From Tulasnella sp. 424 (Eukaryota > Basidiomycota > Agaricomycetes > Cantharellales > Tulasnellaceae), in the NCBI GenBank assembly GCA_019633425.1, contig WSUB01000040.1, positions 124,001 through 188,000 on the forward strand: a stretch of 64,000 nt of DNA. Reading direction: 5' to 3'. Below, one piece after another: positions 43,917 to 54,155 of the stretch. Under the pieces are notes generated by a model. The model saw only the letters and a list, made by a program, of their open reading frames with translations, was not told where the DNA came from and made no database searches. The position numbers and the translations under genes are program-made. Each line of letters begins with the position of its first letter. Position 1 is the first letter of the stretch.

Positions 43917-46652
43917 ATGCCCGGTCGTCCTATCGCTGCCTCTGGAGTGGCCAAGGCTCTCACCGACACCGCGACCTCCCATTCTACCCATCAGCTCCTT
44001 CCCTTCCTTTGCCCTCGACTATTCCCCAATGAGGCCGCTTCAACACACGGCCCTCCACGTCGGAGGATCCAACGCCTCTCGTCGTCCTCAGCTTCACCTG
44101 CGGCCTTGGCCTTACAAGCGGATGCAGCCCAAGTCAAGGCATCCATGCTTCCTCGTCAGTTTACTCCTCCGCGGACCCCCGCAGCAACGCCAGAAGTCGA
44201 TATTCGAATTAGCGTCATGAAAGACCTCCAAGATATACTCGATTCGGCAAGCAGAGACCCCAAGGGCAAGGCTACCACACCCTCTCCGGTAGTCCTCCGG
44301 CTCAAAAACGTAGAAGACCGTATCCAGACATCCATTCTACGGAACAATTCTGCAGTCATCGGAGAGCTCGTCAAGACATTTGCTGCACTGGACCATGCGG
44401 TTGATGCTTTGGACTGCATCAAGAGAACAGTGAGGCTTGGCCTCGTCCTCGACATCGATGTCTTTCGGACCGTCGCAAGGAACCTGGAATCCAACCATCT
44501 CTACCATCACATCCCACTCCTCTTCGAACTCTCCAAACGGGCTCTCGGCCGAATCAGTTTTCGGATGCTCGAGGAAAACACCCGTGCGCTCGTCAAGCTA
44601 AGGAACTACACGGCCCTCAAACCCATCCTCGATACATACGATGCAGCTGGACTGAAACCTCGCACCGGGACCTATAATCGCCTACTCCAAGCCCATTTGC
44701 AAAATTGCGACGTGATATCGGCCCATAATGTCCTCATTCATATGCGCCAGTCTGGCGTTGCAATGAACAGCCGTACCTATACTGCAGCGTTGGCGGGAGC
44801 TAGGAGGATGGGTATGACCATGGCAATGAGGAGGATTTTGAGCATAACCAGAACCGCAGCCACTGCCTCGACTGGTACATTGAACGCTGCTCTTCGCTAC
44901 CAGGTCCAGGAAAAGAATCTGGCCGCCACCATCCAGGCCCTGGAGCAGTTCGGGATGGAGAATGATCCAAGGACAACGCACCTCGTCCCTCCAGATGGAC
45001 ATACTTACGCCGTCATCATCAATCGTCTCGCTCAACTCGGAGATCTTCCCAAGGCTGTTCAAGCATTCGCCCACGCAACGGAGCACGGCATCAAGCCCAC
45101 CTACAGCATGACAGCAGCTTTGATCAAAGCTCATGTCGAAAATCGCGATCTAACAGGGGCTTACCAGCTCCTCAGCGAGATGTGCCGAGGGCAAAGCCGG
45201 CGCGATACGACAGTCCTAGACCCGTTACTGGAACGTGTGGAAAAATCCGTCGCGCAGGCGGCAGTGGCCGGGAGGAGGAAAACCATCGAGGGTGTCACCC
45301 GTAACCAACCAGAGACTCAAAGTCTGAAGCTCTGCGACTGGCAAACGATGGAGCTCCGTTCGCTTCATTTCGCCGATCTTCTGGAAGTCGTTGTCCGCCG
45401 AATCGGGGTGCGAGGGGCAGTTCCAATATTACTGCTCATGCGTGCCCTCAACCAGCCGATCACTGTCCGCCTATTCCGTATTCTGACTGCCCGGATACCG
45501 CCCCACCATATGGCACGCCTTGCTACGGTCCTGGAACCCATGATCAAGGAAACACGGGATCCGGCAGTAATGCAGGCGGCAGCCAATTTCCTTCTGGAGA
45601 AGCGTCAACTGAAGGATGTGAGGAGAAAGAGATTCGCGCGCTTCTCTTCTAAATCACCCCTTCTCTCGACTATCCGACAAGCCAAAGCAGCCCCAATAGC
45701 CTCCCGTGCCGCAACTACAGTTTCGACAAAGCACAACCATGTTACGGCCGTCGTCAACCGACTCGGGGCCGTCAGCGATCAACTCCAATCCCTCGGAGTC
45801 CGCCCCGATCGGAACACGTACGCTATCCAAATCCGTCAAGCCGCGATTATCGAAGGCAACACGCCCAAAGCCCGAAAACTTCTACAAGCCATGATCGACG
45901 CTGGACTGAAACCTGATGTCCGGCATTACTCGGCTTTGATCGAAGGATACATTCTTCGAGGCAACATGCCCGCTGCCAAATATATGATGAGAGAGTACGA
46001 GCGCTTCCTCGTCCCAGCCAAAGCAGTAGGGTCACGGTACGACGGCCGCTACAAGTCCAACTCCTCCAGCTCCTCTTCGGTCATCAACCTTGGGCTTGGC
46101 AATGTCGTCCTTTGGACTCTCCTGATCGTCGGTTATGGACGCATAAACCGGCCCGACCAGGCTCGACTCGCTATGGAGGAGATGGTTCGTGAAGGCGTAG
46201 CACCAGACGCTCACTCCGTCCACGCTTTGGCCAAAGTTCACCTCATTCACAACGAACCCGCAAAGGCAAGGGCGGCTTTACTCGACTTCTGGCCTTCAGA
46301 AGCTGGTCCACTCACGGAGGAGTTAAAGAAGCTACGCGTCAGGAAACTACTACGGGCGATGTGGAAGCAAGCCGATAAGCAGGAGCCGCGGAGAACCGGC
46401 GGACCTCCAGAATGGAACGGGTTGACGAAGAAGGAGCTTATGGAAGTTCGAAGTGGCCTAGACAAAATTGCGGCGGTATGGAGGGGCGAACCAGTTTCTA
46501 ACGGACCGTCCGCTCGGCTCCTGGAGGAACTGGAACGTTTGCCGAAGGCATCGAGGGGGCCTTCAGAGGAGAGGTTAACGCCAGGAACCTTACCCGGAAG
46601 GAGCAATCTCGTGTCGAAATACCCAGCCAAACCATGGTCAGAACGTAGTTAG
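43917..46652 (+). CDS. mitochondrial pentatricopeptide-repeat (PPR) protein
   Basis: One uninterrupted frame of 911 residues, the only long intronless gene in the window. The N-terminal ~75 residues are basic and Ser/Ala-rich, fitting a mitochondrial presequence. Helical PPR-like units are visible from about residue 200: GLKPRTGTYNRLLQAHL, GVAMNSRTYTAALAGARRM, PPDGHTYAVIINRLAQLGD, GIKPTYSMTAALIKAHVENR, GVRPDRNTYAIQIRQAAII, GLKPDVRHYSALIEGYILRG and GVAPDAHSVHALAKVHL. PPR proteins bind organelle RNA and act in its processing, stability or translation; the RNA target here is unknown. It shares a promoter region with the SLS1-like gene. Confidence 0.85.
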   Translation: MPGRPIAASGVAKALTDTATSHSTHQLLPFLCPRLFPNEAASTHGPPRRRIQRLSSSSASPAALALQADAAQVKASMLPRQFTPPRTPAATPEVDIRISVMKDLQDILDSASRDPKGKATTPSPVVLRLKNVEDRIQTSILRNNSAVIGELVKTFAALDHAVDALDCIKRTVRLGLVLDIDVFRTVARNLESNHLYHHIPLLFELSKRALGRISFRMLEENTRALVKLRNYTALKPILDTYDAAGLKPRTGTYNRLLQAHLQNCDVISAHNVLIHMRQSGVAMNSRTYTAALAGARRMGMTMAMRRILSITRTAATASTGTLNAALRYQVQEKNLAATIQALEQFGMENDPRTTHLVPPDGHTYAVIINRLAQLGDLPKAVQAFAHATEHGIKPTYSMTAALIKAHVENRDLTGAYQLLSEMCRGQSRRDTTVLDPLLERVEKSVAQAAVAGRRKTIEGVTRNQPETQSLKLCDWQTMELRSLHFADLLEVVVRRIGVRGAVPILLLMRALNQPITVRLFRILTARIPPHHMARLATVLEPMIKETRDPAVMQAAANFLLEKRQLKDVRRKRFARFSSKSPLLSTIRQAKAAPIASRAATTVSTKHNHVTAVVNRLGAVSDQLQSLGVRPDRNTYAIQIRQAAIIEGNTPKARKLLQAMIDAGLKPDVRHYSALIEGYILRGNMPAAKYMMREYERFLVPAKAVGSRYDGRYKSNSSSSSSVINLGLGNVVLWTLLIVGYGRINRPDQARLAMEEMVREGVAPDAHSVHALAKVHLIHNEPAKARAALLDFWPSEAGPLTEELKKLRVRKLLRAMWKQADKQEPRRTGGPPEWNGLTKKELMEVRSGLDKIAAVWRGEPVSNGPSARLLEELERLPKASRGPSEERLTPGTLPGRSNLVSKYPAKPWSERS

Positions 46653-46835
46653 AGTTACGGAAGATGTCAATACACACCCCTTTACAAACTCATATATATA
46701 TAGCGAGACAGTACGAACATAAGTCATGAAACATTATCCTATCTAGGCGGTCCAAAGAATATACAGGGGGTAGGTATCATATACATGCACAGAACAAATT
46801 CCTTCAGTTCACACACCCTGCCACCATCGCCCAAT

Positions 46836-48882
46836 TCAATCTCTTCCCCCCTTCTCCTTCCAGTGTTCATCCAGCAATGCCAAAGCGTCCCGAACACCTT
46901 CCATAGGAACTTCGACCAATCTTTCCCCACAGGGTGTTCTGGCCTCGCTGCTCGAGGTTGTCGAGTCCACCGTCTGCTGATCGGACTCGGACTGCCTCTC
47001 TCCCGTCGAACGCATACTCAGGCGCGATCCTGGCCTCGAATTATTGCCACGCACGACTACTTCGGCAAGCAGGTCCAAGTTATTGAATGTCTTACTGGCA
47101 GGGTGAGCTTTCAACGTTGCCCATGCGCTGCTTCGGGGCATGGTCGTTGGCGGACCCAATGGCGCGCTTCCACACAACGGTTGCATCGCTTCTGGTGGAG
47201 GGAGACCTGGCATCAATCCTTGTCGTTGACGAGAGGGGCAACTTTCACATCGTCCGGAAGCACAGGCGCTCGACAGAGCAGAGCAGAACGCCTGTCCAAA
47301 GGAATCGTCTTTACAGACGGGGCAATTGGCAGGGTCACCCGAGCATGTCGCAGCCAATTTGGCTTGGGCTTCGACGGAAGGCTGATTTGCGGGTTGGACC
47401 GCGAAGATAGGTTCCTTCAGCTTTCGCAGTCCGGGAGCAAGCGGCGAGGAAGAGCTGGACGAAGCCGATGCGTGTTGTGTCGCGCGCTTTCGGAGAGGTA
47501 CGGGGGGTTGATAAGGCGGCAGGTTGTCAAGGATCGACGATTTTGGTGATGGGACGACTACATCCTCTTCTGGGGCGGTATGGATCGTTCCAAACGTCTG
47601 AGAGATACTGAGGATGTCCGCTTGCCTTGCGCCTTGGCGAGATATCTCTCGACAAATGCAAGGCGTATCGTCGGTGCAGAAGCCGCAGTTGGTGATGACC
47701 AACGCGCTGTCTTCGGAAGGAGGTGGCGGAGAGTCCGGAATGGAAGACATGTGGCCGGAGCTGGAGGACGGGAAAGGGTGCATGGCTTGCAGAGAGTTGT
47801 GATTATGGCGAGCGGGGCATGGAGTAGCCGTTGCAATTGGTGTCTTTGATGGGATAGTGGAGGTCGATGGGGAGCTCTGGGACTCTGGCGATGAAATGGA
47901 CTGGTCCTGCGATGCTGGTGTCGTCGCGGAAGTGGATAGGGGTGGCGTGAGGCCGCTAGACGCCATGGAGATAACAGGAGAGACGGGAACATGAGGTATG
48001 GCGAAGGGTCCGGAGGATGACATGGACCTTGCCGGATGTCGAGATGAGGGACATGTGTCGTCTGTGTGATGGTCGAAGCCACGAGGAGGCGAGATGGCTG
48101 TCTTGCTGCGCTTGCGGGCACTTTGGACACCGGCATCGCTCGTCGTGCTAGTCACCCTCTTCCTTGACAACGTTGGTGGAGGACATTCTTCCATGGTAAC
48201 CTCGGGCTTGGAGTTGGCCCAGTGAGCGGCCTTTTCAGCTTTGAGTCGGATATTTTCTTCCGTAACCCTGGTGAGTTCCGCGCGGAGAGCATCGTTCTCC
48301 TCTTTTAGTCGTTTGTCGATAGCCTGAAGTTGAACATATCTCTCGGTCTCTCCTTGCTCGTATTGTTGCAGTCGAGCTTGGAGGGTTGCGAGTTGGTCTT
48401 GGCGTCGCTCCCTAAAAGCTCTCTGACTCGCTCTAAGCCCAGTTGGATGAGATTCAAGTCTACGACTCGGGCCAAACGGTTTAAAATAATTACCTATTTT
48501 GATTTTTGCGAGCCTATGGGGTAGTTGGTTAATGGGTTGGGGGACCAGAGCGATTGTCGGCGGGGATCGGACTTACCTCGTCAGTGGCATCGTCCTCGAT
48601 GATTTTGGGTGACTCTTTTTTCGGCTTGCGTCCGGGCTAACATCAACAGCTTAGCGTTGTGGGCCACGTCGAGCTGCGTCAATGGCACACCTTTGGCCTG
48701 GGAGGGATGACCCAATTCTTAGTCGCTGGAAAGGGAGGGGGGCATGTCTTATCAGATTAGAGTCTGGCCTGGGACAGATAAAGTGCGGGAGGGTCCAACG
48801 CCCACGTACGTTGTGCATAGAGCGTCGAGGACGCCGAAGACGATGAGGCTGGTTGATTGAGCGAAGAAGAGGTTGTAGCCAT
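46836..48882 (-). CDS. HAPX: HapX, iron-responsive bZIP regulator
   Basis: Five exons on the minus strand: 48882-48810, 48725-48691, 48636-48577, 48513-48494 and 48432-46836, about 594 residues. Residues 25-41 are the Hap4-type CCAAT-complex binding motif (NWVIPPRPKPGRKP), formed across an intron. The bZIP basic region (RKNQNRASQRAFRERR) begins at about 58 and is split by an intron after a 20-base exon. A coiled coil follows to about 120. Two cysteine-rich regions typical of HapX, which sense iron in other fungi, lie at about 312-323 (CGFCTDDTPCIC) and 426-461 (CPVCKDD, C, CESC). HapX works with the CCAAT-binding complex to repress iron-using pathways and activate uptake during starvation. 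An in-frame Met at 48954 would add 24 residues. Confidence 0.9.
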
Positions 48883-48971
48883 CGACAGCTGTGGTGAATG
48901 GGTCGATGGGGATGGATGGGATGGTGGTGGTAAGATTTTATTGAGCGTGTGCAAAATGGCACTATTGACGT

Positions 48972-48993
48972 CTTATCGGGCTCTTATCTTATC
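48972..48993 (-). promoter_or_regulatory. three GATAAG motifs upstream of HAPX
   Basis: Read in the HAPX direction, the sequence holds GATAAGATAAG (48993-48983) and a further GATAAG (48977-48972), 90-111 bases before the start codon. In other fungi the iron-sensing GATA repressors (SreA, Urbs1, Cir1) bind WGATAA sites and shut off HapX when iron is sufficient. That these sites serve such a factor here is an inference. Confidence 0.55.
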
Positions 48994-49672
48994 AAACTCG
49001 CAGAGGGTCACTTGCACCCTCCCCTCTCCCTTGGCAGCCGAACGAAAATTTACAGTTTGACTTGCTTAATCGGATTCCGGAAATGAATTATGCGCCTAGA
49101 CTTCTACGGAATAGCAGGAAACCTCGCTGTGCCAAGCATTGGTGCGGTACCCGCGTGCCCCTAAGTTCAGTTCCGTTCCCTATTCTTGCACCGTTATAAG
49201 GAACCCCTCACGAGCTGGAGCACTCTTCAGAGAAATCTCCAGGGTTTAACAGACGTTTCAAGCGCCAAGAATGATCGGAGCAATGGAAGTAGCTGAGCGA
49301 CCCCTTAAACAGGGTTGACGCCCATCCGGGATACGTATCTGGGCCAGAAGGATGATTATTCGCTTTATCCCAATGAGTACGATGCCATCTGGAGCAAATG
49401 TAGAGAATGTGGGTGAATATATTGGGGACGCCGTTGGTGGGTGGCCAAGTGGATGTATTTTATCCACTAAGTCTCGCGCACAAACATTCGCAATCCGGTT
49501 CTGTCCAGTCCCCGTTCCGAAATTAACTGGAGGAACGAGTACGTCTTTCAATTCCGTTGCTATCGCTTTCTCCGAGCTGGCGAGCAATGCTGCACTAATG
49601 TTACTGATATAGCAAACCCGGGTGCTAGTAACGCGGAAACTGATAGCACGCCGGTTGCTTCTCTGTGCCTCA

Positions 49673-49701
49673 CTTATCGATCAGCACGCGGCTTGCTTAT
49701 C
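49673..49701. promoter_or_regulatory. two CTTATC (GATAAG) motifs upstream of the dioxygenase gene
   Basis: CTTATC occurs at 49673-49678 and 49696-49701, about 115-140 bases before the dioxygenase start codon. They match the GATA-factor core seen upstream of HAPX. Six-base motifs occur by chance, so confidence is low. Confidence 0.35.
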
Positions 49702-49813
49702 TTATGCCGTGCTTTGTATGCCTCCAGCGGCGTGTATAAAGGGACATGGTTAATGATCGAAGTGGTCGGACGTTTTTGAGGCCCTACTGAACGATCAAAC
49801 ACTTTCAATCTCG

Positions 49814-51584
49814 ATGTCGTCTTCCTCCATGTCTGAGTCTTCCTCGGAAGAGGAAGAAGAACAGATGCTACTAAGCACGAGACCACCAGTCACGCGGCAC
49901 GAAGCACACGTTATTCATAAGATTGCTAGGGTTTTGAGACAGTCTGAGACGTTTTACCTGGCAGGAACGCTAGATCTTGCTGCGCTGGGTGTCAATCAGC
50001 CGGCGCTGTTGTATACGATCAACGATCCCGACGGAAATATCCAAGGTGCAAAGTACGAACTCTTCTTTTGTAACTGGCTTACATTTCTGCGGTACTTAAA
50101 CATACGTTTAAAAGGGCCATCCCTCTCCGTAACCCACTCTCCCACCAACTCGAGGAGCTTCACGCCGACTGCGACCCTTCTCCATTCGGGCACGGCAAGG
50201 AGACAGTATACGACGAGTCCTACCGCCTCGCTAGAGAATTGCAGTCTAACAGATTCGGCTTAAACTTCGATCCAACTGCAACAAGCACCGGTGTTCTGGC
50301 TACAGTGTCTGCCTTCACCACCCCTATAGCCGGTGGTGACGCCGAAGACACGCGGATGAATATTACTGGAGTAGAGGCCATGTTGTACAAGTTGAACTCT
50401 TACACAACTGGTGCGTGGTTTAGAATCGCACGCTATAACTTCACTAACCGCAAATCTCATTCCGACGCCTCGGACAGGTGGCCATTTCAAGAAACACCAG
50501 GATACTCCCAAAGCCAAGAACCACATCGGAACTCTTATATTTGGCATTCCAACTCCGTTCAAAGGCGGAAAGCTGATCCTCACTCACGGATCTGTTAGTG
50601 AAGCCAACGGGTCCCTACAAGGGCCTCAAGAAGTCAAGATCGACTGGAGCGAACTCGGCAAGTCCAAGTCATCTTCGGGCTCATCCACAATTTTACCCTA
50701 GGTATTTTTCTACTCGGACGTTGAACATGAGATCCGACGCGTCAAATCGGGTCATAGACTCACCCTCTCGTACGACATTTTCGCGACCGAGACCGTCCGC
50801 TATCGCGTCCCCTATGATCCTAACAAAGTCAAGCCTCGTACAGATCTGCTCTTCACAGAGTTTCAAGAAGCCTTACAGGATGGAGAGTTCCTGAGCAAGG
50901 GCGGAAAGTTGGCGTTTGCCTTGAGCTATCAGTACCCCGCCAAAGATATGGAGAACCTGAGGGACGCTGCATTAAATACTATTCTTAAAGGTTAGAGTGT
51001 CTTCTAAATTTCTCCCTATTGCTTGTGTTCAATTTGGGATACCGTTCGCCCCCTTCCTCTTTGAAGGCAACGACTACCTCCTGCTCCACACCCTCACCTC
51101 GCTTTCACTGACGTCGGAAGTCCGTGCCGTCTACAAGTTCGAGTACCTTTCTGAGACTGGTTGGCACATCGATACCCAATCAGAGTTCCTGGCCAAGTCG
51201 GGGAAGACTGGCTATCCGGTAGACCGATTCAGCTCCCTAGGTTCTGACGGTGGAAACACCCGGTCTTCCGACTCGGATGCCGACGATCGGCCCATCGACT
51301 GGGACACTGCACTCGCAACCGCTTTGACTTTCAAAGGCATGAATGAATGGCATGTCGAGGAGGAGGAGTGGAAACGTGCTGAATACCTGGCGGAAAGCAC
51401 TGGCGCTTCAATTGACTGGGATTTGATCTGGATTAGGAGGCCGACGAAAAAAGTTTGGTCGGTGGCGAGCGTCTATTCCAGGTATGGGAATTGTCCGTGC
51501 ACGGAGTACTCGTACGTTGCGGGTGCATTGGTTGTTGATGTACCGGCGTTTGGAGAAGGTATCAGGAAGGTCGGGGAGCGCTAG
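49814..51584 (+). pseudogene. 2OG-Fe(II) dioxygenase (prolyl 4-hydroxylase-like) gene with in-frame TAG
   Basis: Exons 49814-50052, 50115-50410, 50478-50990 and 51067-51584 join in phase to 522 codons, except that codon 253 is TAG (50699-50701). The iron and 2-oxoglutarate site is recognisable: H185 and D187 in HFKKHQDTPK, then H262 in FYSDVEHEI, after the stop. The conserved C-terminal YVAGALVVDVPAFG also lies after the stop. Members I recall read W-A-A-F-Y-S-D at this place; here it is stop-V-F-F-Y-S-D, so TAG replaces an expected TGG (Trp). No intron I could find removes the codon and keeps phase. It is either a recent nonsense allele or a site of recoding. The N-terminus is acidic (SESSSEEEEEQ). 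Confidence 0.7.
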
Positions 51585-51878
51585 CTTTGAATTAATAATA
51601 CAGCGACCTTGTAACGTTCCAGTTGCAAACGATGGTAACAGAGTTATGAAAGTCGATTATCGTCATGCGGACGCCCTTGGCTCCATGCCCTTCGCGCCCT
51701 CCGCACCATGCGATGGCCGTTTGTTTTTAGAGATCCCAGTGTGTCACATGACGCGAGGTGAGATCAAAAGTGTGGCCGCTGACTCAGCGGGTCAGGTTCA
51801 AGCGGAGTTTTGAACAGATCGTGGGGGTTGCATTGGGTTCAGTTTTACAACACACTTCCTAACAAACCACTTCTAACC

Positions 51879-53837
51879 ATGCAAGACCAACAAAATACCC
51901 GTCCGAGGGTCGAGAAGTTCAAGAGACTGTATAGGACGATCTTCAATGCCCCTCGAATCATTCCTCAGACCGCTGCAAGCGCCGCTTCGTCCAAACCACC
52001 TTTGGTGATGCCAGTCCTCCTCGGAATCGAACAGAGCGTCCGGCTTGTATACGATCCCACCATTCCAGCTTGTCTGATAAACAGCCTGGAACGGTACGCC
52101 AACGAGCTCCAGGATAGTCAGTTGGATGATGCGCAACTGAGAAACGCGGAGACTATACTGAACGGCGCTCAAGCGACTATTTCATGGAAATGGATCGAAA
52201 CGGAGGCTGATGCCGGACAGGTCTTCTGGGGGAACGTGGCTTCTCCGATCGAGGTAGTCTGCCGATCTCTTGGATTTTGGGCGACCTATCGAAACGCGCC
52301 GATGGAACAAAACATTATGCCGGAGCATGCGTGGGCGTGGGCGACCGCAACCGCTGCTAATCCCACCCCCGTATTCCAGCCCATCGCTATATTTGAGCAT
52401 AAATCGCCCACCGTCGCGGATCGTCACTTCCCTGAAATTGTGGCCTTGGCCCGGGATAACAAAATACTGCAGCTTTCGACGAAGGCATCGTCTAGTGAGA
52501 TCATACTTGCGAAAGTCAGGACACTTTAATAATCTCTAGCCTTCTCCATTACTGACTTCTTGAGCCCTTTTCCTTGTAGTTGATTCTGGCGTCTTTGGCG
52601 AAAGGACTGAAATTCTGCGCCATCCTTTCCTTCAAAGACTTCATCTTTATTCATCTCGTGCAGGATGAAACAGGACAGTGGGAGGCCAGGATTTCCGATA
52701 TTGTCCCCATAACAGCCCAAACCACGCCAATCGTCGCTATTGTCCTGGCCTTAGTTCTACACTCAAGGAACGATGGACATGCATTGGAATACCATTCTTT
52801 AGAGGAGGAAGCTGCGGACTCGGACAACGTTAGCTCCGAGCCAGCTGAGGGTTCCAATTCGGGGTCACCAGGAGCAGGGCCGCATGCGCCAACCAACCCA
52901 CCCACTGGCGGGCCTCCTAGCGGTCATACTACCGGCGGCCAAATGCCTGTGCTCGACGTGCTGGCCGTATCGGATTATTGGGAGCCAAAGGAATTATCGG
53001 AGGATACACTTGCTTCACTCCTTAACACTGTGAGCCGACTATTTGTTCTCCCTCCCTGTCTTTCTTCCTCATTCTTTTCAATGACGACAGATGGATGGAG
53101 TATCGCTGTATTGGGATATGAGGCCGTTATCCAAGAAGATATTCCGCCCTGTGCGTCGTGACGATTCATCTTTATGGGGCAAATCCTTGCCGAGCACAGT
53201 TGTTCCCCGCCTGGTCACCCATTCGCGTACAGATCACCATGTCACTCCACCCGCCTCACCACCCATGATCCCTTTTGTACTCCGTCTGGATTCTGAAGTA
53301 GGTCGTGGGGCTGTGGGCCCAGTGTACCAAGGGTGTTTCCACGATCTTTCTCTTCGACTCGTTGTCAAGATTCTGCCTGCGGACTGCATGGACCGCGAGT
53401 TGAAAATCTGGCGACAACTCCGTCATCTTGCTGGCACCGGCATACCTGGCTTGTTTGGAGCCTATGCGATTGAGGGGAAGGAAGGGTTTACCAACACCGG
53501 GGCTTTAGTTCAACAATACGGAGGATCGACTGTGTCGTCTTTCGATGTATTGAGTCCTGACCAAAGGTCAGTTTTCGGGATCGCAATTTATCTAGCTTAA
53601 GAGCTTATGGATATCCATATATTCATTCTTAGGGACGAACTCTATCGCATCGTCGTCAGTATCCATGAAGCAGGTGTTGAGCACGGAGACTTAGCACCGA
53701 TGAATGTAACCCTCAAAAAGGACGGCGGAGTGATGGTTATTGACTTTAGCCACTCCTATCTACGCAAGTGCACAGGAGGAAAGTGCAAGGAACTCCAGTA
53801 CCTGCGCAAGGAGTTAGGGTTACAAGCCTCTATCTAA
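51879..53837 (+). CDS. FunK1-like protein kinase with possible nuclease-like N-terminal domain
   Basis: Four exons: 51879-52514, 52580-53029, 53091-53566 and 53633-53837, about 588 residues. The N-terminal ~350 residues contain IAIFEHKSP near 170, with the E-x-K shape of a PD-(D/E)xK nuclease-like fold; a Pro/Gly-rich linker follows. The C-terminal part is a divergent kinase: Gly loop GRGAVG at about 433, lysine K455 in VVKILP, catalytic loop EHGDLAPMNV (D540), metal site VIDFSH (D558). HGD and DFS replace HRD and DFG, as in basidiomycete FunK1-like kinases. Roles of such proteins are unknown. The nuclease-like assignment is weak; the kinase-like part is more secure. Confidence 0.7.
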
Positions 53838-54155
53838 TGCTTGTCAACTTGAAAATAGCCTTATTTCCATGGCCTGACTGCCCAATGTGCGCACACTGAG
53901 CAATTGTACACCATTTAGTTGCCAAGAAGCAAAGGCTTGGCGCCCTACCACTTGTGACAGGGAAGTGATACATAGAACGGTCTAGAACTCGTAAAACGAT
54001 GATGAACGACGTGTCGTGTGGGTGACGCGTTGGGAGAGGAGTGCGAATTCACGGAGTCGTCCTATGACATCATCAAAGTCCGTTTATATATCCGACGTAC
54101 GCCTGCCACTTTGCACGCATCAACGCAACCCCCACAAGACACTTGCACCATCATC
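53838..54155. other. spacer upstream of the RRT8-like gene
   Basis: A 318-base gap. A TATATA element near 54086 lies about 70 bases before the next start codon. No other feature is seen. Confidence 0.4.

Larger units (their letters stand above)
48883..49813. other. divergent region between HAPX and the dioxygenase gene
   Basis: A 931-base region with no coding sequence. It contains clustered GATA-type motifs at both ends (listed separately) and an ATTGG (CCAAT on the other strand) near 49139, about 255 bases before the HAPX start. Confidence 0.5.

Noticed and set aside
47087..47410. plus-strand frames opposite HAPX
   Set aside because: Antisense shadows of the long last exon of HAPX, which is fixed by its cysteine-rich motifs.
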